Part shown: positions 16,412 through 25,181 of the stretch, piece after piece
How positions within the stretch are numbered: position 1 is the stretch's first letter
How the letters are laid out: every line of letters starts with the position of its first letter
DNA from: Leucobacter komagatae
GTDB taxonomy: Bacteria > Actinomycetota > Actinomycetes > Actinomycetales > Microbacteriaceae
Direction of reading: 5' to 3'
Assembly: GCF_000834055.1 (NCBI RefSeq)
Contig: NZ_JXSQ01000012.1
Span: 1 to 64,000, forward strand
DNA length: 64,000 nucleotides
The notes under the pieces: model-generated
What the model was told of the DNA's origin: nothing
The model's input: only the letters and a program-made list of their open reading frames with translations
Database searches by the model: none
Made by a program: the position numbers and the translations under genes

Positions 16412-17634
16412 GGAGTGCTCCTCCCTCCTTTCGAGAGGTAGTGGCCGAGCGTGCTGACGGCGGCGCGTACGCCGGTCGTGAGCGTTGGCTCGATGTCAGG
16501 CAGGAAAAATGGCGAGTGGTTGACTGCCGGAGCGGGGCGGTCGGCGGGGTAAGCGCCAAAGAACCAGTAGACGCCCGGAACGCCGATGCTGTCGGCGAGG
16601 TGCCCGAAGTCCTCTGACCCCATCGCCGTCGGCATCGTCTCGACCTGAGCGTCGCCGAGCTCGGCGACGAGCGCGGAGCGCACGAGCTCCGTGTGCTCCG
16701 GGTCGTTGTAGAGCCGCGGGAACCGGGTGAGCTCCTCGATCTTGGGGGCGGGCGCCGCCGATGCCGCCGCCTCAGCGTTGACGATTCGGGTGATCGCGGC
16801 GAGCACCTGTTCCCGCACCTCGGGCGTGAGCGTGCGGATGTTCAGCGTGATCTCCGCGCTTGCGGGGATGATGTTCTCCTTCAGGCCAGCGTGAAATGTG
16901 CCGCACGTCACGACCGCCGGGGTTTGCGGGGGCAGTTCGCGCGACACGATGGTCTGCAGCCGTGTGACGATGTGCGCGCCGAGCACGATCGGGTCGATCG
17001 AGTCCTGCGGCTGCGACCCGTGGGACTGCTTGCCGTGCAGCGTGATCCTGAGCGAGTCGGCGAGCGCCATGGTTGGGCCGGAGGCGAGCCCGATGCTGCC
17101 GGCAGGTGCCGCGGGGAAGACGTGCTGCCCGAGCACCACTTCGGGCTTCGGCGCACGGTCCCACAGGCCGTCGTCGACCATCGCGACCGCGCCCTCGGCG
17201 GTCTCTTCGCCCGGCTGGAAGATCCACACGATCGTGCCGGCCCAGTCGCCGCGCTGCTCGGTGAGTAGCTCGGCGGCAGCGAGAGCCGCGGCGACGTGGG
17301 TGTCATGGCCGCAGCCGTGCATGACTGGCACGTCGGTGCCGTCCTTCAGCGTGCCTGTCGCCGTCGAACTGTACTCCGCCCCGGTGTCCTCTTGGATCGG
17401 GAGCCCGTCCGTGTCCGCGCGGAACCCGACGACTGGCCCATCGCCGTTGCGAAGCACCCCGACGACGCCTGTCCCGCCGCAGCGGAAGTGTTCGATGTTG
17501 AGCTCTGTGAGCCGTGCCTCGATGAACTCGGCGGTGCGGTGCTCCTGCATCGACAGTTCAGGGTGTCGGTGCAGGTGCTTGTAGGTCTCGTGCAGCCGAT
17601 CGCGGGCTGGGTCTGTGAGAGTGGCAGAAAGCAT
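16408..17634 (-). CDS. M20D-family amidohydrolase / peptidase
   Basis: 408 residues. Metal ligands are recognisable: Cys/His in MHGCGHDTH, Glu pair in FQPGEETAEGA, His in GQHVFP and His in AVNHSPFF. The substrate-side GKQSHGSQPQDSIDP belongs to the dimerisation lid. M20D enzymes hydrolyse N-acyl amino acids, hippurate, indole-amino-acid conjugates or small peptides in the cytoplasm. It is the first soluble gene after two membrane genes (21-base gap), so the membrane pair probably imports its substrate or a relative. Confidence 0.92.
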   Translation of the reverse strand: MLSATLTDPARDRLHETYKHLHRHPELSMQEHRTAEFIEARLTELNIEHFRCGGTGVVGVLRNGDGPVVGFRADTDGLPIQEDTGAEYSSTATGTLKDGTDVPVMHGCGHDTHVAAALAAAELLTEQRGDWAGTIVWIFQPGEETAEGAVAMVDDGLWDRAPKPEVVLGQHVFPAAPAGSIGLASGPTMALADSLRITLHGKQSHGSQPQDSIDPIVLGAHIVTRLQTIVSRELPPQTPAVVTCGTFHAGLKENIIPASAEITLNIRTLTPEVREQVLAAITRIVNAEAAASAAPAPKIEELTRFPRLYNDPEHTELVRSALVAELGDAQVETMPTAMGSEDFGHLADSIGVPGVYWFFGAYPADRPAPAVNHSPFFLPDIEPTLTTGVRAAVSTLGHYLSKGGRSTP

Positions 17635-17655
17635 GGAGGACTCCTTTGGTGCTCG

Positions 17656-18387
17656 TTAGTTGACCAGTACGGCGTCGCGCTGGCTGCGATCGCGGACGAC
17701 CCACGAGATGACGATTGAGCTGATGACCGCGAGCGCGGTCGCGTACACCGCGAGTGCGGGCACGAGCGGTACGACGACGAACTGCAGCAGGAGGGCGACC
17801 GCGATCGCCACGACCGTTGCGCGGAACTGCTTCATCGAAACGATGCACTGCACGAGGACGGCGCCCATGAGTGAGGGCAGGATGTAGATGCGGGCGACCT
17901 CGACGAAGTCGGCGGGGATGAGCGACACGAGCCAGGTGCCGAGCAATCCGACGAAGAGAAGCAGGCTGACCAGGTGCACTGTCGCTGCGCCACCGATCGC
18001 CATCACCGCGGAGATGTCGCCGCGCTTGGTTCCCGGTTTTGCGTTGATGCTCGATTGAGCGACGATCGCGGCAGGCAACAACTTATTAGAGATATTGCCG
18101 ATCATGAACGCCTGGTACATCGCGGCGGATCCGAGCACGGGGAAATAGGTGAGCGGCTCGACGATCCAGAACACGGCGAAGGTTGCTGCGACAGCGGCGA
18201 ATGCCACCCAGACCATCTTCGGGGTGATGTAGAGCTCGGTAAAGAACACCAAGTAGAGCGGGCCTGCGAGCGAGAGCACGAGGCCGGCGACCATAGTGAG
18301 TGAGCCGTAACGCGTGGTCTGCCGCTCGAATAAGCGCATGGCAGTGTCGGCGGTGCTCACTGAGGCGGAAGTAGTCGTTGCAGACAT
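17656..18387 (-). CDS. multi-pass membrane protein, partner of the DUF5058-type protein
   Basis: 243 residues with about six hydrophobic segments (MVAGLVLSLAGPLYLVFF, VWVAFAAVAATFAVFWIV, VHLVSLLLFVGLLGTWLV and others), and a charged loop SSINAKPGTKRGDISAV between spans. I do not recognise a named transporter family by motif. Its fixed position between a DUF5058-type gene (16-base gap) and the M20 enzyme argues that the two membrane proteins form one complex, probably a transporter for the hydrolase substrate. The function is inferred from context only. Confidence 0.65.
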   Translation of the reverse strand: MSATTTSASVSTADTAMRLFERQTTRYGSLTMVAGLVLSLAGPLYLVFFTELYITPKMVWVAFAAVAATFAVFWIVEPLTYFPVLGSAAMYQAFMIGNISNKLLPAAIVAQSSINAKPGTKRGDISAVMAIGGAATVHLVSLLLFVGLLGTWLVSLIPADFVEVARIYILPSLMGAVLVQCIVSMKQFRATVVAIAVALLLQFVVVPLVPALAVYATALAVISSIVISWVVRDRSQRDAVLVN

Positions 18388-18403
18388 GGGAACTCCTGTG
18401 AGG

Positions 18404-19153
18404 TTACGAGGCGGTGTGGATCAGGAAAGCGCAGACGAGGGCGACGATGATTGCGATGCCGAGCGCCCACTCCTTCAACCAGCGCGCCTTGAGCATGTGG
18501 GATACGAATAGGCAGAGGCCCATGGTCGCCGCCGAGATCAGGACGACGAGCAGGTGGGTGGGCGTCTTTGCGGTCTCGGCGACCGCGAGCATCGAGAACG
18601 CGCCGATGAGGGCGGCGGTCGGGATGAGCGCCATAACAGCAGGGTTACGCTTTGCGAGCGAGGCGCTGCCGCGTTTGAGTAGCGGGGTCATGATTAGCGT
18701 GGAGAGCATCCACATGCCGCCGGAGAGGCTCATCGCGAGGAACGCAACAGCGAAAACCTGCTGTGTGTACGAGGCAGTGCCGAGTTCTGCGCCCATTGAG
18801 GTTGCGGCGATGCCCGCCGATGCGGTTTCGGTCGCGGCTGAACCGATTAGGCCGATCCGAACGAGCACCGCTGGGGTGCCAAACAGAGCGAGCAGCGAGA
18901 TCGCGACGATGACCACAGCCAGCGAGGGGCCGATCGAGGCGACCGCGCCAGCGCGGAACGACTCTTTGACCTCGCGCATCGGCATCTCGATACCCGGTGC
19001 CGCCTGCCTCGCAGCGCGGACGTACAGGATCGTTTGGACGAAGATCACGGCGAACACGCCGAGCGCGCATAGCCAAAGAATGGGTGAATTCGCGAGGGCC
19101 CAGATGTCAGTCGAGGCTGGGTCCGCTGCGCGAACGAGTGATGTGTAATGCAT
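18404..19153 (-). CDS. DUF5058-type integral membrane protein
   Basis: 249 residues, about seven spans. The N-terminus (DIWALANSPILWLCALGVFAVIFVQTILYVRAARQ) and the segment FRAGAVASIGPSLAVVIVAISLLALFGTPAVLVRIGLIGSAATETASAG match my memory of the DUF5058 family, a group of uncharacterised proteins often beside M20 or amidohydrolase genes. It is the first gene of the leftward operon. Small-residue-rich helices and conserved GPS and IGSAATE motifs suggest a transport or channel role; no experiment supports a substrate. Confidence 0.7.
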   Translation of the reverse strand: MHYTSLVRAADPASTDIWALANSPILWLCALGVFAVIFVQTILYVRAARQAAPGIEMPMREVKESFRAGAVASIGPSLAVVIVAISLLALFGTPAVLVRIGLIGSAATETASAGIAATSMGAELGTASYTQQVFAVAFLAMSLSGGMWMLSTLIMTPLLKRGSASLAKRNPAVMALIPTAALIGAFSMLAVAETAKTPTHLLVVLISAATMGLCLFVSHMLKARWLKEWALGIAIIVALVCAFLIHTAS

Positions 19154-19180
19154 GCCGTGCTCCTTTGCATCTCATGCGTT

Positions 19181-19223
19181 GAGAGACGTACTCTCGCACT
19201 CACCCTGAGGGACAGACGGTCCC
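19181..19223. promoter_or_regulatory. two dyads in the divergent amidase / DUF5058 promoter region
   Basis: GAGAG-ACGTA-CTCTC (19181-19195) and GGGAC-AGACG-GTCCC (19209-19223) lie 14 bases apart in the 208-base gap between the leftward membrane/hydrolase operon and the rightward amidase. They are candidate sites for the Lrp-type regulator encoded after the amidase. Arms are only 5 bp each, so chance is possible. Confidence 0.4.
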
Positions 19224-19361
19224 CGGACAAGAGGTTGCGCGATGCCGCCACGGATCTGGCTAGATCCTCCAAATTCCTGCGGAAGCCCTGAATGCGCTTC
19301 TCGCGGGCAGTGAAGCGAGACAAGCTCTCAGTAAGCATTTCAACGGCGAAAGGTAAGGCTT

Positions 19362-20780
19362 ATGGACGAGATCCAGCACTTCAGTGCCGTGGAGGTCACG
19401 CACCTCATTCGGCGACGCGACCTCTCGGCGCGAGAGGCTCTGGAGAGCCACATCGCGGCGATCGACGCGCTCAACGGCCCGATCAACGCCGTCATCACTA
19501 CTGACTTCGACAGGGCAACAGAGCTCGCGGCCGCGGCGGACGAACGGACCGCACGCGGAGCACCAACGGGGGTACTGCACGGACTGCCGATGACTCACAA
19601 GGACACGTTCAACACCTCAGGTCTTCGATCCACGCAGGGATCCAAGGCGCTCGAGCACAACGTTCCGAAGCAGGATGATTTGCAGATCGCCAGGCTCGCT
19701 GCCGCCGGCGTGATCCGCACGGGCAAGACGAACGTCCCCGAATTCGGTGCCGGGTCGCACACGTTCAACGACCTGTTCGGTACGACCACCAATCCGTACG
19801 ACACCACCCGCTCCGCAGGCGGTTCCTCCGGCGGAGTCGCCGCGGTCGTCGCCGCCCGCATCCAACCGTTCGGCGACGGCTCCGACATGGGCGGATCCCT
19901 GCGCATCCCGGCGTCCTTCTGCAACGTGTTCGGCCTGCGCCCCTCCTACGGCGTGATCCCCATGGAGAGCGCAGCGAACGCGTACTCATGGCTCGGGCGC
20001 TCCGGCCCGATGGCACGGACTGTCGAAGACATAGCGCTCTTCATGCGCGCGAGCACCGGAGCCACAAGCCTTCCGAACCCGAGCCCGCTCACCCCGCAGG
20101 GTTTCCATACGCCTTTGCCAGACCTCGCGGGCGTGCGCATCGGCTACAGCTTCGACTTTGGCATCGGCATCCCGATCGAACCCGAAGTGATCGAAGTGCT
20201 GCGTGCGCAGCTGCAGGTCTTCGAAGACGCAGGCGCGATTCTTGAGGAGGCGACGATCGACTTCAGCGACGCCGACGAGGTGTTCCAGGTGACGCGCGCG
20301 TACGACTTTGCCACCGGCATCGGCCCGCTGCTCGCCGACTTCGGCGACGTCATCAAGCCCGAGGTGATCTGGAACGTGCAGAAGGGGCTCGATCTCGACG
20401 GCGCAAAGATGATCTCGGCGCAGGCAGCGCGAACGCGTCTCGAAGCCGGCGTGCAACGGTTCTTCTCGAAGTACGATGCATTCCTGAGCCCCGCAGCCCA
20501 GGTGCTGCCCTTCGACGCAAGCTGGCGCTGGCCGAAGGACATCGCGGGCGTCGCCGCAGAAACCTACCTCGACTGGATGCGCTCGGCGTGCGTGCTTTCG
20601 GCGACAAGCCTCCCTGTCCTCGCGATGCCTGGCGGCTTTACGCCGACGGGGCTGCCCGTCGGTTGGCAGCTAGCAGCGAACCATTACCGCGACCCTGATC
20701 TGTTGAGCTGGGCTGCAGCCTACGAGCAGGCAACCGGATTCGCGAAACGCACCCCGAAGCTCCTCACGGACAGCCGGTAG
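19362..20780 (+). CDS. amidase-signature family hydrolase
   Basis: 472 residues with the Ser-cisSer-Lys triad: Lys in LPMTHKDTFNT, the Gly/Ser-rich signature SAGGSSGGVAAVVAAR, and nucleophile Ser in DGSDMGGSLRIPASFCNVFGLRPSYG. AS-family enzymes hydrolyse amides of many kinds (aryl-acetamides, nylon oligomers, amino-acid amides); GatA is excluded because gatB/gatC are absent and the sequence is of the broad amidase type. Divergent from the DUF5058/M20 operon and followed after 48 bases by an Lrp-type regulator, it is probably part of the same amide-utilisation system. Confidence 0.9.
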   Translation: MDEIQHFSAVEVTHLIRRRDLSAREALESHIAAIDALNGPINAVITTDFDRATELAAAADERTARGAPTGVLHGLPMTHKDTFNTSGLRSTQGSKALEHNVPKQDDLQIARLAAAGVIRTGKTNVPEFGAGSHTFNDLFGTTTNPYDTTRSAGGSSGGVAAVVAARIQPFGDGSDMGGSLRIPASFCNVFGLRPSYGVIPMESAANAYSWLGRSGPMARTVEDIALFMRASTGATSLPNPSPLTPQGFHTPLPDLAGVRIGYSFDFGIGIPIEPEVIEVLRAQLQVFEDAGAILEEATIDFSDADEVFQVTRAYDFATGIGPLLADFGDVIKPEVIWNVQKGLDLDGAKMISAQAARTRLEAGVQRFFSKYDAFLSPAAQVLPFDASWRWPKDIAGVAAETYLDWMRSACVLSATSLPVLAMPGGFTPTGLPVGWQLAANHYRDPDLLSWAAAYEQATGFAKRTPKLLTDSR

Positions 20781-20828
20781 GATACGAACGGCGCCTAGCA
20801 GCCGGACGACGTCAGAGAGGACACCGGG

Positions 20829-21776
20829 ATGCCCGCAGAGAGCTTGAACGATCTGCAGCGGCGGATTGTGGCCGCGTTGCAGGTCGACGGTAGAGCGCCC
20901 TGGCGGAAGATTGCAGACACCCTCGGTGAGCCCGATCGCACCGTCGCGCGTTACGGCACAGGGCTCATCGAGAGCGGTCGTGTCGTGGTGGCCGCGGTGA
21001 GCCACTCGGAACACTCAATGGTGCTCGCGTGCAAGAGTGCTTCCGGGACGGCACGGCTGAACGGCGAGGCGCTCGCGCAGCGCTCCGACGTCACCTTCTG
21101 CTACCTCACCACGGGCTCCGCAGATGTTGTCGCTGAGATCGGATACCGAGAGAATCTCAAAGAACTCCTTTCACTCCAGCTCCCAGCGACGGCGGGGTTG
21201 CAGAGCCTCACTGCCTTCCCGGTCTTGAAATACTTCAAGACGATCCGGGGCTGGCGTACCGGCGCGCTCACCGAAGCTGAGGATCAGGCGATGCTTTCGC
21301 GCACGGGGCCCGACCGCACCGAGTGGACGATTCCGGAGACACGCGGCCCGAAAGACGACGACATCATTGGCGCACTGCAGGAGGACGGCCGTGTCAGCGT
21401 TGAAGCGCTCGCACGACGCACGAAAATGAGCGAGACCTCTGTTGCGCGTCGCGTCGAGTGGCTGCTCGGTTCGGGCCAGTTCTCGATTCGAGCGCTCGTC
21501 GACCCCGCGCTCGTAGGTTTCGACGTGGAGGCCTTGCTCTGGGTACGCGCGCCATCACACAACGTCGAGGCGCTTGGGCGTGAACTGCGAACGTGGCCCG
21601 AGGTGCGCTACGCTGCGGCGATTGCCGGCGACGCGCAACTCATCGTGAACGTGACGGTGACAACGCATCTGGAGCTGTACCGGCTGCTCTCACGCGGAAT
21701 CTGGGAGGAGCACGCCACTCACGTCAGCACCGACCTCATTTATGAGTCGCGCAAGCGCGGCGGGAGGTCCATGTAG
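20829..21776 (+). CDS. Lrp/AsnC-family regulator with duplicated domains
   Basis: 315 residues, about twice a normal Lrp. Two AsnC-type HTH segments are visible, LNDLQRRIVAALQVDGRAPWRKIADTLG near residue 10 and DDIIGALQEDGRVSVEALARRTKMSETSVARRVEWLL near residue 185. Each is followed by an effector-type beta-alpha region (SADVVAEIGYREN, AQLIVNVTVTTHLELYRLL). Double Lrp proteins are seen in actinobacteria beside amino-acid or amide catabolic genes. It probably controls the amidase and the divergent operon in response to an amino acid or acid product. Confidence 0.85.
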   Translation: MPAESLNDLQRRIVAALQVDGRAPWRKIADTLGEPDRTVARYGTGLIESGRVVVAAVSHSEHSMVLACKSASGTARLNGEALAQRSDVTFCYLTTGSADVVAEIGYRENLKELLSLQLPATAGLQSLTAFPVLKYFKTIRGWRTGALTEAEDQAMLSRTGPDRTEWTIPETRGPKDDDIIGALQEDGRVSVEALARRTKMSETSVARRVEWLLGSGQFSIRALVDPALVGFDVEALLWVRAPSHNVEALGRELRTWPEVRYAAAIAGDAQLIVNVTVTTHLELYRLLSRGIWEEHATHVSTDLIYESRKRGGRSM

Positions 21777-21801
21777 CTCAGCGGTTGGCGCCGCGACTGC
21801 C

Positions 21802-22356
21802 CTACTGGGGCGCGAGGCCGAGGTCTTCGAGGCCGATCGCGAAGCGGTACTCGTAGCCCGCTTCCTCAATGCGCGCCTTTGCAGGGGCCTGGCGATCCAC
21901 AACCACTGCGACGCCGGCGATCTCCGCGCCAACCTTTTTCAGTGCCTCGATGGCCTGCAGCGGTGAGCCGCCCGTCGTCGAAGTATCCTCGACAACGATG
22001 ACGCGCTTGCCGTTGAGATCCGGGCCCTCGACCTGACGGCCGCGGCCGTGATCCTTCGGCTCCTTGCGCACGACGAACGAATCATAGGTCTTTCCGCGCG
22101 CAACGCCCTGGTGCATGATCGCCGATGCGATCGGGTCAGCGCCCATCGTGAGCCCACCGACCGCGACGACGCCATCGATGTCCTCGATGAGGTCGAGCAT
22201 GACCTGCCCGATGAGGGGCGCCGCGCGGTGATCGAGCGAGAGCTTGCGCAGGTCAACGTAGTACGTCGCCTTCTTGCCACTCGTGAGCGTGAAGTCGCCG
22301 TGGAAGACGGCGTCTGACTTGATGAGTTCGATGAGCTGTTCGCGCGCGGTGGTCAT
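21802..22356 (-). CDS. pyrE: orotate phosphoribosyltransferase
   Basis: 184 residues. Converts orotate and PRPP to OMP in pyrimidine synthesis. The type I PRTase loop is KRVIVVEDTSTTGGSPLQAIEAL; the PRPP/orotate-binding region includes FTLTSGKKATYYVDLRKLSLDHRAAPLIG and the catalytic flexible loop VVRKEPKDHGRGRQVEGPDL. Length is normal. It stands apart from other pyr genes here, as is common in Microbacteriaceae. Confidence 0.95.
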   Translation of the reverse strand: MTTAREQLIELIKSDAVFHGDFTLTSGKKATYYVDLRKLSLDHRAAPLIGQVMLDLIEDIDGVVAVGGLTMGADPIASAIMHQGVARGKTYDSFVVRKEPKDHGRGRQVEGPDLNGKRVIVVEDTSTTGGSPLQAIEALKKVGAEIAGVAVVVDRQAPAKARIEEAGYEYRFAIGLEDLGLAPQ

Positions 22357-22421
22357 GCTTTGATTCTAGTGAGCGGGGCGGGGCGTGCGCCCCACCCCCG
22401 CTCACGGCGGTAGTGCCTGCC

Positions 22422-23228
22422 CTACTTCACGCTCTCGAGGAAGTTGCGGGTGCGCTGCCGCTGCGGGTTGTCGAGCACCTCGCCTGGCGGGCCAACCTCG
22501 ACGACGACGCCGCCGTCCATGAACGCGACCTGGTCGGCGACGCCGCGCGCGAAGCCGATCTCGTGGGTGACAACGATCATCGTCATGCCGTCGTTTGCGA
22601 GCTCGCGCATGACGTCGAGCACGTCACCGACGAGCTCCGGGTCGAGCGCACTGGTCGGCTCGTCAAACAGCATGAGCTTCGGGTCCATGGCGAGCGCACG
22701 CGCGATCGCCACGCGCTGCTGCTGGCCGCCAGACAGCTGTGCTGGGTAGTGATTTGCGAAGTCGGCGAGCCCGACCCGGTCGAGCAGCTCAAGCGCGCGC
22801 GCCCGTGAGGCGCCGCGTGCCCGCTTTGCGACGCCGACCGGCGCCTCGACGATGTTTTCGAGGGCCGTGAGATGCGGAAACAGGTTGAACTTCTGGAATA
22901 CCATTCCGATGTTCGCGCGCTGCTTCGCGATCTGCCGCGGCGTCATCTCATGGATGCGGTTCCCGGCCTGGCGGTACCCAATGAGGTCGCCATCCACGAT
23001 GATGCGCCCACCATCGATGGTCTCAAGGTGATTGACGCAGCGCAGCAGCGTCGACTTTCCCGAGCCTGACGGACCGAGCAGCACTGTCACCGTGCCTGCG
23101 GGGACTGCGAGCGAAATGTCGCGGAGCACCTGGTGCGCGCCGAAACTCTTGCGCACGCGGCGGATCTGCACGAGTGCGTCGCCTGCGGGGACGAGGTCCT
23201 GCGGCGCTGAAGCCTGTGTTGCGGTCAT
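22422..23228 (-). CDS. polar amino-acid ABC transporter ATP-binding protein
   Basis: 268 residues, GlnQ/HisP type. Walker [20 protein letters not shown]-loop MVFQKFNLFPHLTALENI, ABC signature [39 protein letters not shown]. It has the usual PAAT insertion before the Q-loop (GYRQAGNRIHEMTPRQIAKQRANIG). It overlaps the permease gene by 4 bases (ATGA) and completes an importer with the two genes upstream. Confidence 0.95.
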   Translation of the reverse strand: MTATQASAPQDLVPAGDALVQIRRVRKSFGAHQVLRDISLAVPAGTVTVLLGPSGSGKSTLLRCVNHLETIDGGRIIVDGDLIGYRQAGNRIHEMTPRQIAKQRANIGMVFQKFNLFPHLTALENIVEAPVGVAKRARGASRARALELLDRVGLADFANHYPAQLSGGQQQRVAIARALAMDPKLMLFDEPTSALDPELVGDVLDVMRELANDGMTMIVVTHEIGFARGVADQVAFMDGGVVVEVGPPGEVLDNPQRQRTRNFLESVK

Positions 23229-24211
23229 TCTCCGACCACCTCCGTGATCATTGTCGGGGGAGCGGGCGCTGGCCCAGGCTTGCGCTTGTTGAGTGCGCCG
23301 CGCAGTCGCTGGAACGGGGTTGGCGGCAGGTTCCTGCTGCTGCCGCGCCCGAAGCGCCGCTCGAGGTAGTACTGGGGGATCGACAGCAGGCTCGTCATGA
23401 AGAGGTACCAGACGCTCACCACGATGAGCAGTTCAACCTGCTTGAGGTTCGACGACGAGATGATCGAGGCCTGCGTGTACAGCTCGAGCACCGCGATCAC
23501 CGAAAGCAGCGACGTGTTCTTCAGCATCGAGATGAGCTCGTTGCCCATCGGCGGGATGATCACACGCATCGCCTGCGGCAACAGCACCCGCCTGAACGTG
23601 TACAGCGGCGACATGCCGAGCGAGTACGCGGCCTCCCGCTGCCCCTCATCGACGGACACCATGCCGGCGCGCACGATCTCCGACGAGTATGCGGCCTGGT
23701 TCAGGGTGAGTGCGAGGAGACCAGCAACGAGCGGGGTGACGAGCGTGTTCGTGTCGATCGACCAGAACTCGACCCCTGTGAAGGGAATCCCGACGCGCAC
23801 GCGATCGAAGAGCAACCCGAGGTAGCCCCAGAGCACGATCTGCACGAGCAGTGGGGTGCCACGGAACGCCCACACGTAGAACCAGGCGACGCTCGAGAGT
23901 ACGGGGTTCGACGAGAGTCGCATCGCCGCGATTACGACGGAGAGGATGGTCGACACGACCATCGATACGACGGTGATGAGGATCGTGAGCCACACACCGC
24001 TGATGATGCGCGCATCGAAGATGAACGAGCCGACAGTGCCGAAGTCGAGGTTCGGGTTCGTCGCGATCGTGGCGACGAACCAGGCGACGATGGCGAGCAC
24101 AATGACGGCGCTGATCCAACGCCACGGCCGACGAAGCGGGACGGCTTCGACGTCGTCGTCAGTGGTGGCCTGCGGGAGCTGCGCGCCCGGAGCGAGGGTG
24201 GGGGTCGCCAT
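23225..24211 (-). CDS. polar amino-acid ABC transporter permease
   Basis: 328 residues, a long HisM/GlnP-type permease: first span about 33-55 (WISAVIVLAIVAWFVATIAT), then the PAAT core SGVWLTILITVVSMVVSTILSVVIAAM, FRGTPLLVQIVLWG, and the EAA-like loop [44 protein letters not shown]- and C-terminal tails are longer than usual. One permease gene only, so it may act as a homodimer. Start ATG 24211 overlaps the binding-protein stop by one base. Confidence 0.93.
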   Translation of the reverse strand: MATPTLAPGAQLPQATTDDDVEAVPLRRPWRWISAVIVLAIVAWFVATIATNPNLDFGTVGSFIFDARIISGVWLTILITVVSMVVSTILSVVIAAMRLSSNPVLSSVAWFYVWAFRGTPLLVQIVLWGYLGLLFDRVRVGIPFTGVEFWSIDTNTLVTPLVAGLLALTLNQAAYSSEIVRAGMVSVDEGQREAAYSLGMSPLYTFRRVLLPQAMRVIIPPMGNELISMLKNTSLLSVIAVLELYTQASIISSSNLKQVELLIVVSVWYLFMTSLLSIPQYYLERRFGRGSSRNLPPTPFQRLRGALNKRKPGPAPAPPTMITEVVGE

Positions 24212-25140
24212 CAGGCGTCCTTCCCCTGGTTGATCTCGGCGGCCTCGACGGCGTAGGCGCCGATGTGGTTGCGGTCGAGCACCTCCTGGTAGGTGCCCTC
24301 CTCAATGAGCGCCTGGAGCGCCGCGCGTACCGCCTCGACGAGTTCGGTGTTTTCTTTGAGGATGCCGATTCCCGAGTACACCGGGTTGAAGCCGGCCGGG
24401 TTCTCCGGATCGCGGACGATCTCGAACGCCTTGCCGTCATCGGTCGTCGCGACGACGTACTCGGCGACGACAGCGTCGGCGACGTACGCCTGGCTCTTGC
24501 CCGCGCGCAGCGCGGTCTGCGCGTCGAGGTCGCTCGGCAGTTCCATGACGGTGACGTCGCAGTCCATCGCGCGCAGCAGATCGCCCTGGATCGTCGCTTT
24601 CTGCACGGAGACCGTCTTGCCACACAGGTCGTCCTGCGTGGTGATGCCGACCTCGTTGCCCGACTTGACGGCGATGGCGAAGCCGCCGCGCGAGTAGTCG
24701 ACGAACGACAGCGTCTGCTGGCGCTCGGTCGTGTCGTTCATGCCGCTCATGATCATGTCGCTCTTGCCGGCTTGCAGCGCGGGAATCACGGAGTCGAATG
24801 CCTGCTTGTTGAGGGAAACATCGATGCCGAGCTTCTGCCCGAGGAGTCGCCCGAGCTCGGGATCAAATCCGACCTCCCTGTTGTGCTCGTCGTACATCGC
24901 CATTGGTGGGAATGGGATGTCGATCGCGATGCCGATCTTCCCGTTCTTCACAATGTCTTCTGGGAGCAGCGCGGTGAGTGCTGGGTCAGCCGTTGTGCTG
25001 ATCTCGTCACCGGTGGGGATGTTCGGGCCAGCAGCTGGCTGCTCGGCAGAATCGCCGCCAGAGCAGCCGGTGAGCACGAGGGCGAGCGCCGCCGTGGCGG
25101 CGAGGAGGAGGGGAGTCTTCTTCATGGGAACCTTCTTCAT
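24211..25140 (-). CDS. amino-acid ABC transporter substrate-binding lipoprotein
   Basis: 309 residues from ATG 25140 (MKKVPMKKTPLL); a second ATG at 25125 is also possible, and an upstream open frame is non-coding. A lipobox LVLTGCSGG marks a lipoprotein. The periplasmic-binding type II fold (SBP_bac_3) reads LPEDIVKNGKIGIAIDIPFPPMAM, FDPELGRLLGQKLGIDV, KSDMIMSGMNDTTERQQTLSFVDYSRGGFAI. Cys in DDLCGK and MDCDV may form a disulphide. The ligand is a polar amino acid or relative; the lysA-like gene 42 bases upstream suggests a diamino acid, an inference. Confidence 0.92.
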   Translation of the reverse strand: MKKVPMKKTPLLLAATAALALVLTGCSGGDSAEQPAAGPNIPTGDEISTTADPALTALLPEDIVKNGKIGIAIDIPFPPMAMYDEHNREVGFDPELGRLLGQKLGIDVSLNKQAFDSVIPALQAGKSDMIMSGMNDTTERQQTLSFVDYSRGGFAIAVKSGNEVGITTQDDLCGKTVSVQKATIQGDLLRAMDCDVTVMELPSDLDAQTALRAGKSQAYVADAVVAEYVVATTDDGKAFEIVRDPENPAGFNPVYSGIGILKENTELVEAVRAALQALIEEGTYQEVLDRNHIGAYAVEAAEINQGKDA

Positions 25141-25181
25141 TGGAGGGGAGTGTGCCTGGATGGTTGACTTGCGGTGCCTCG

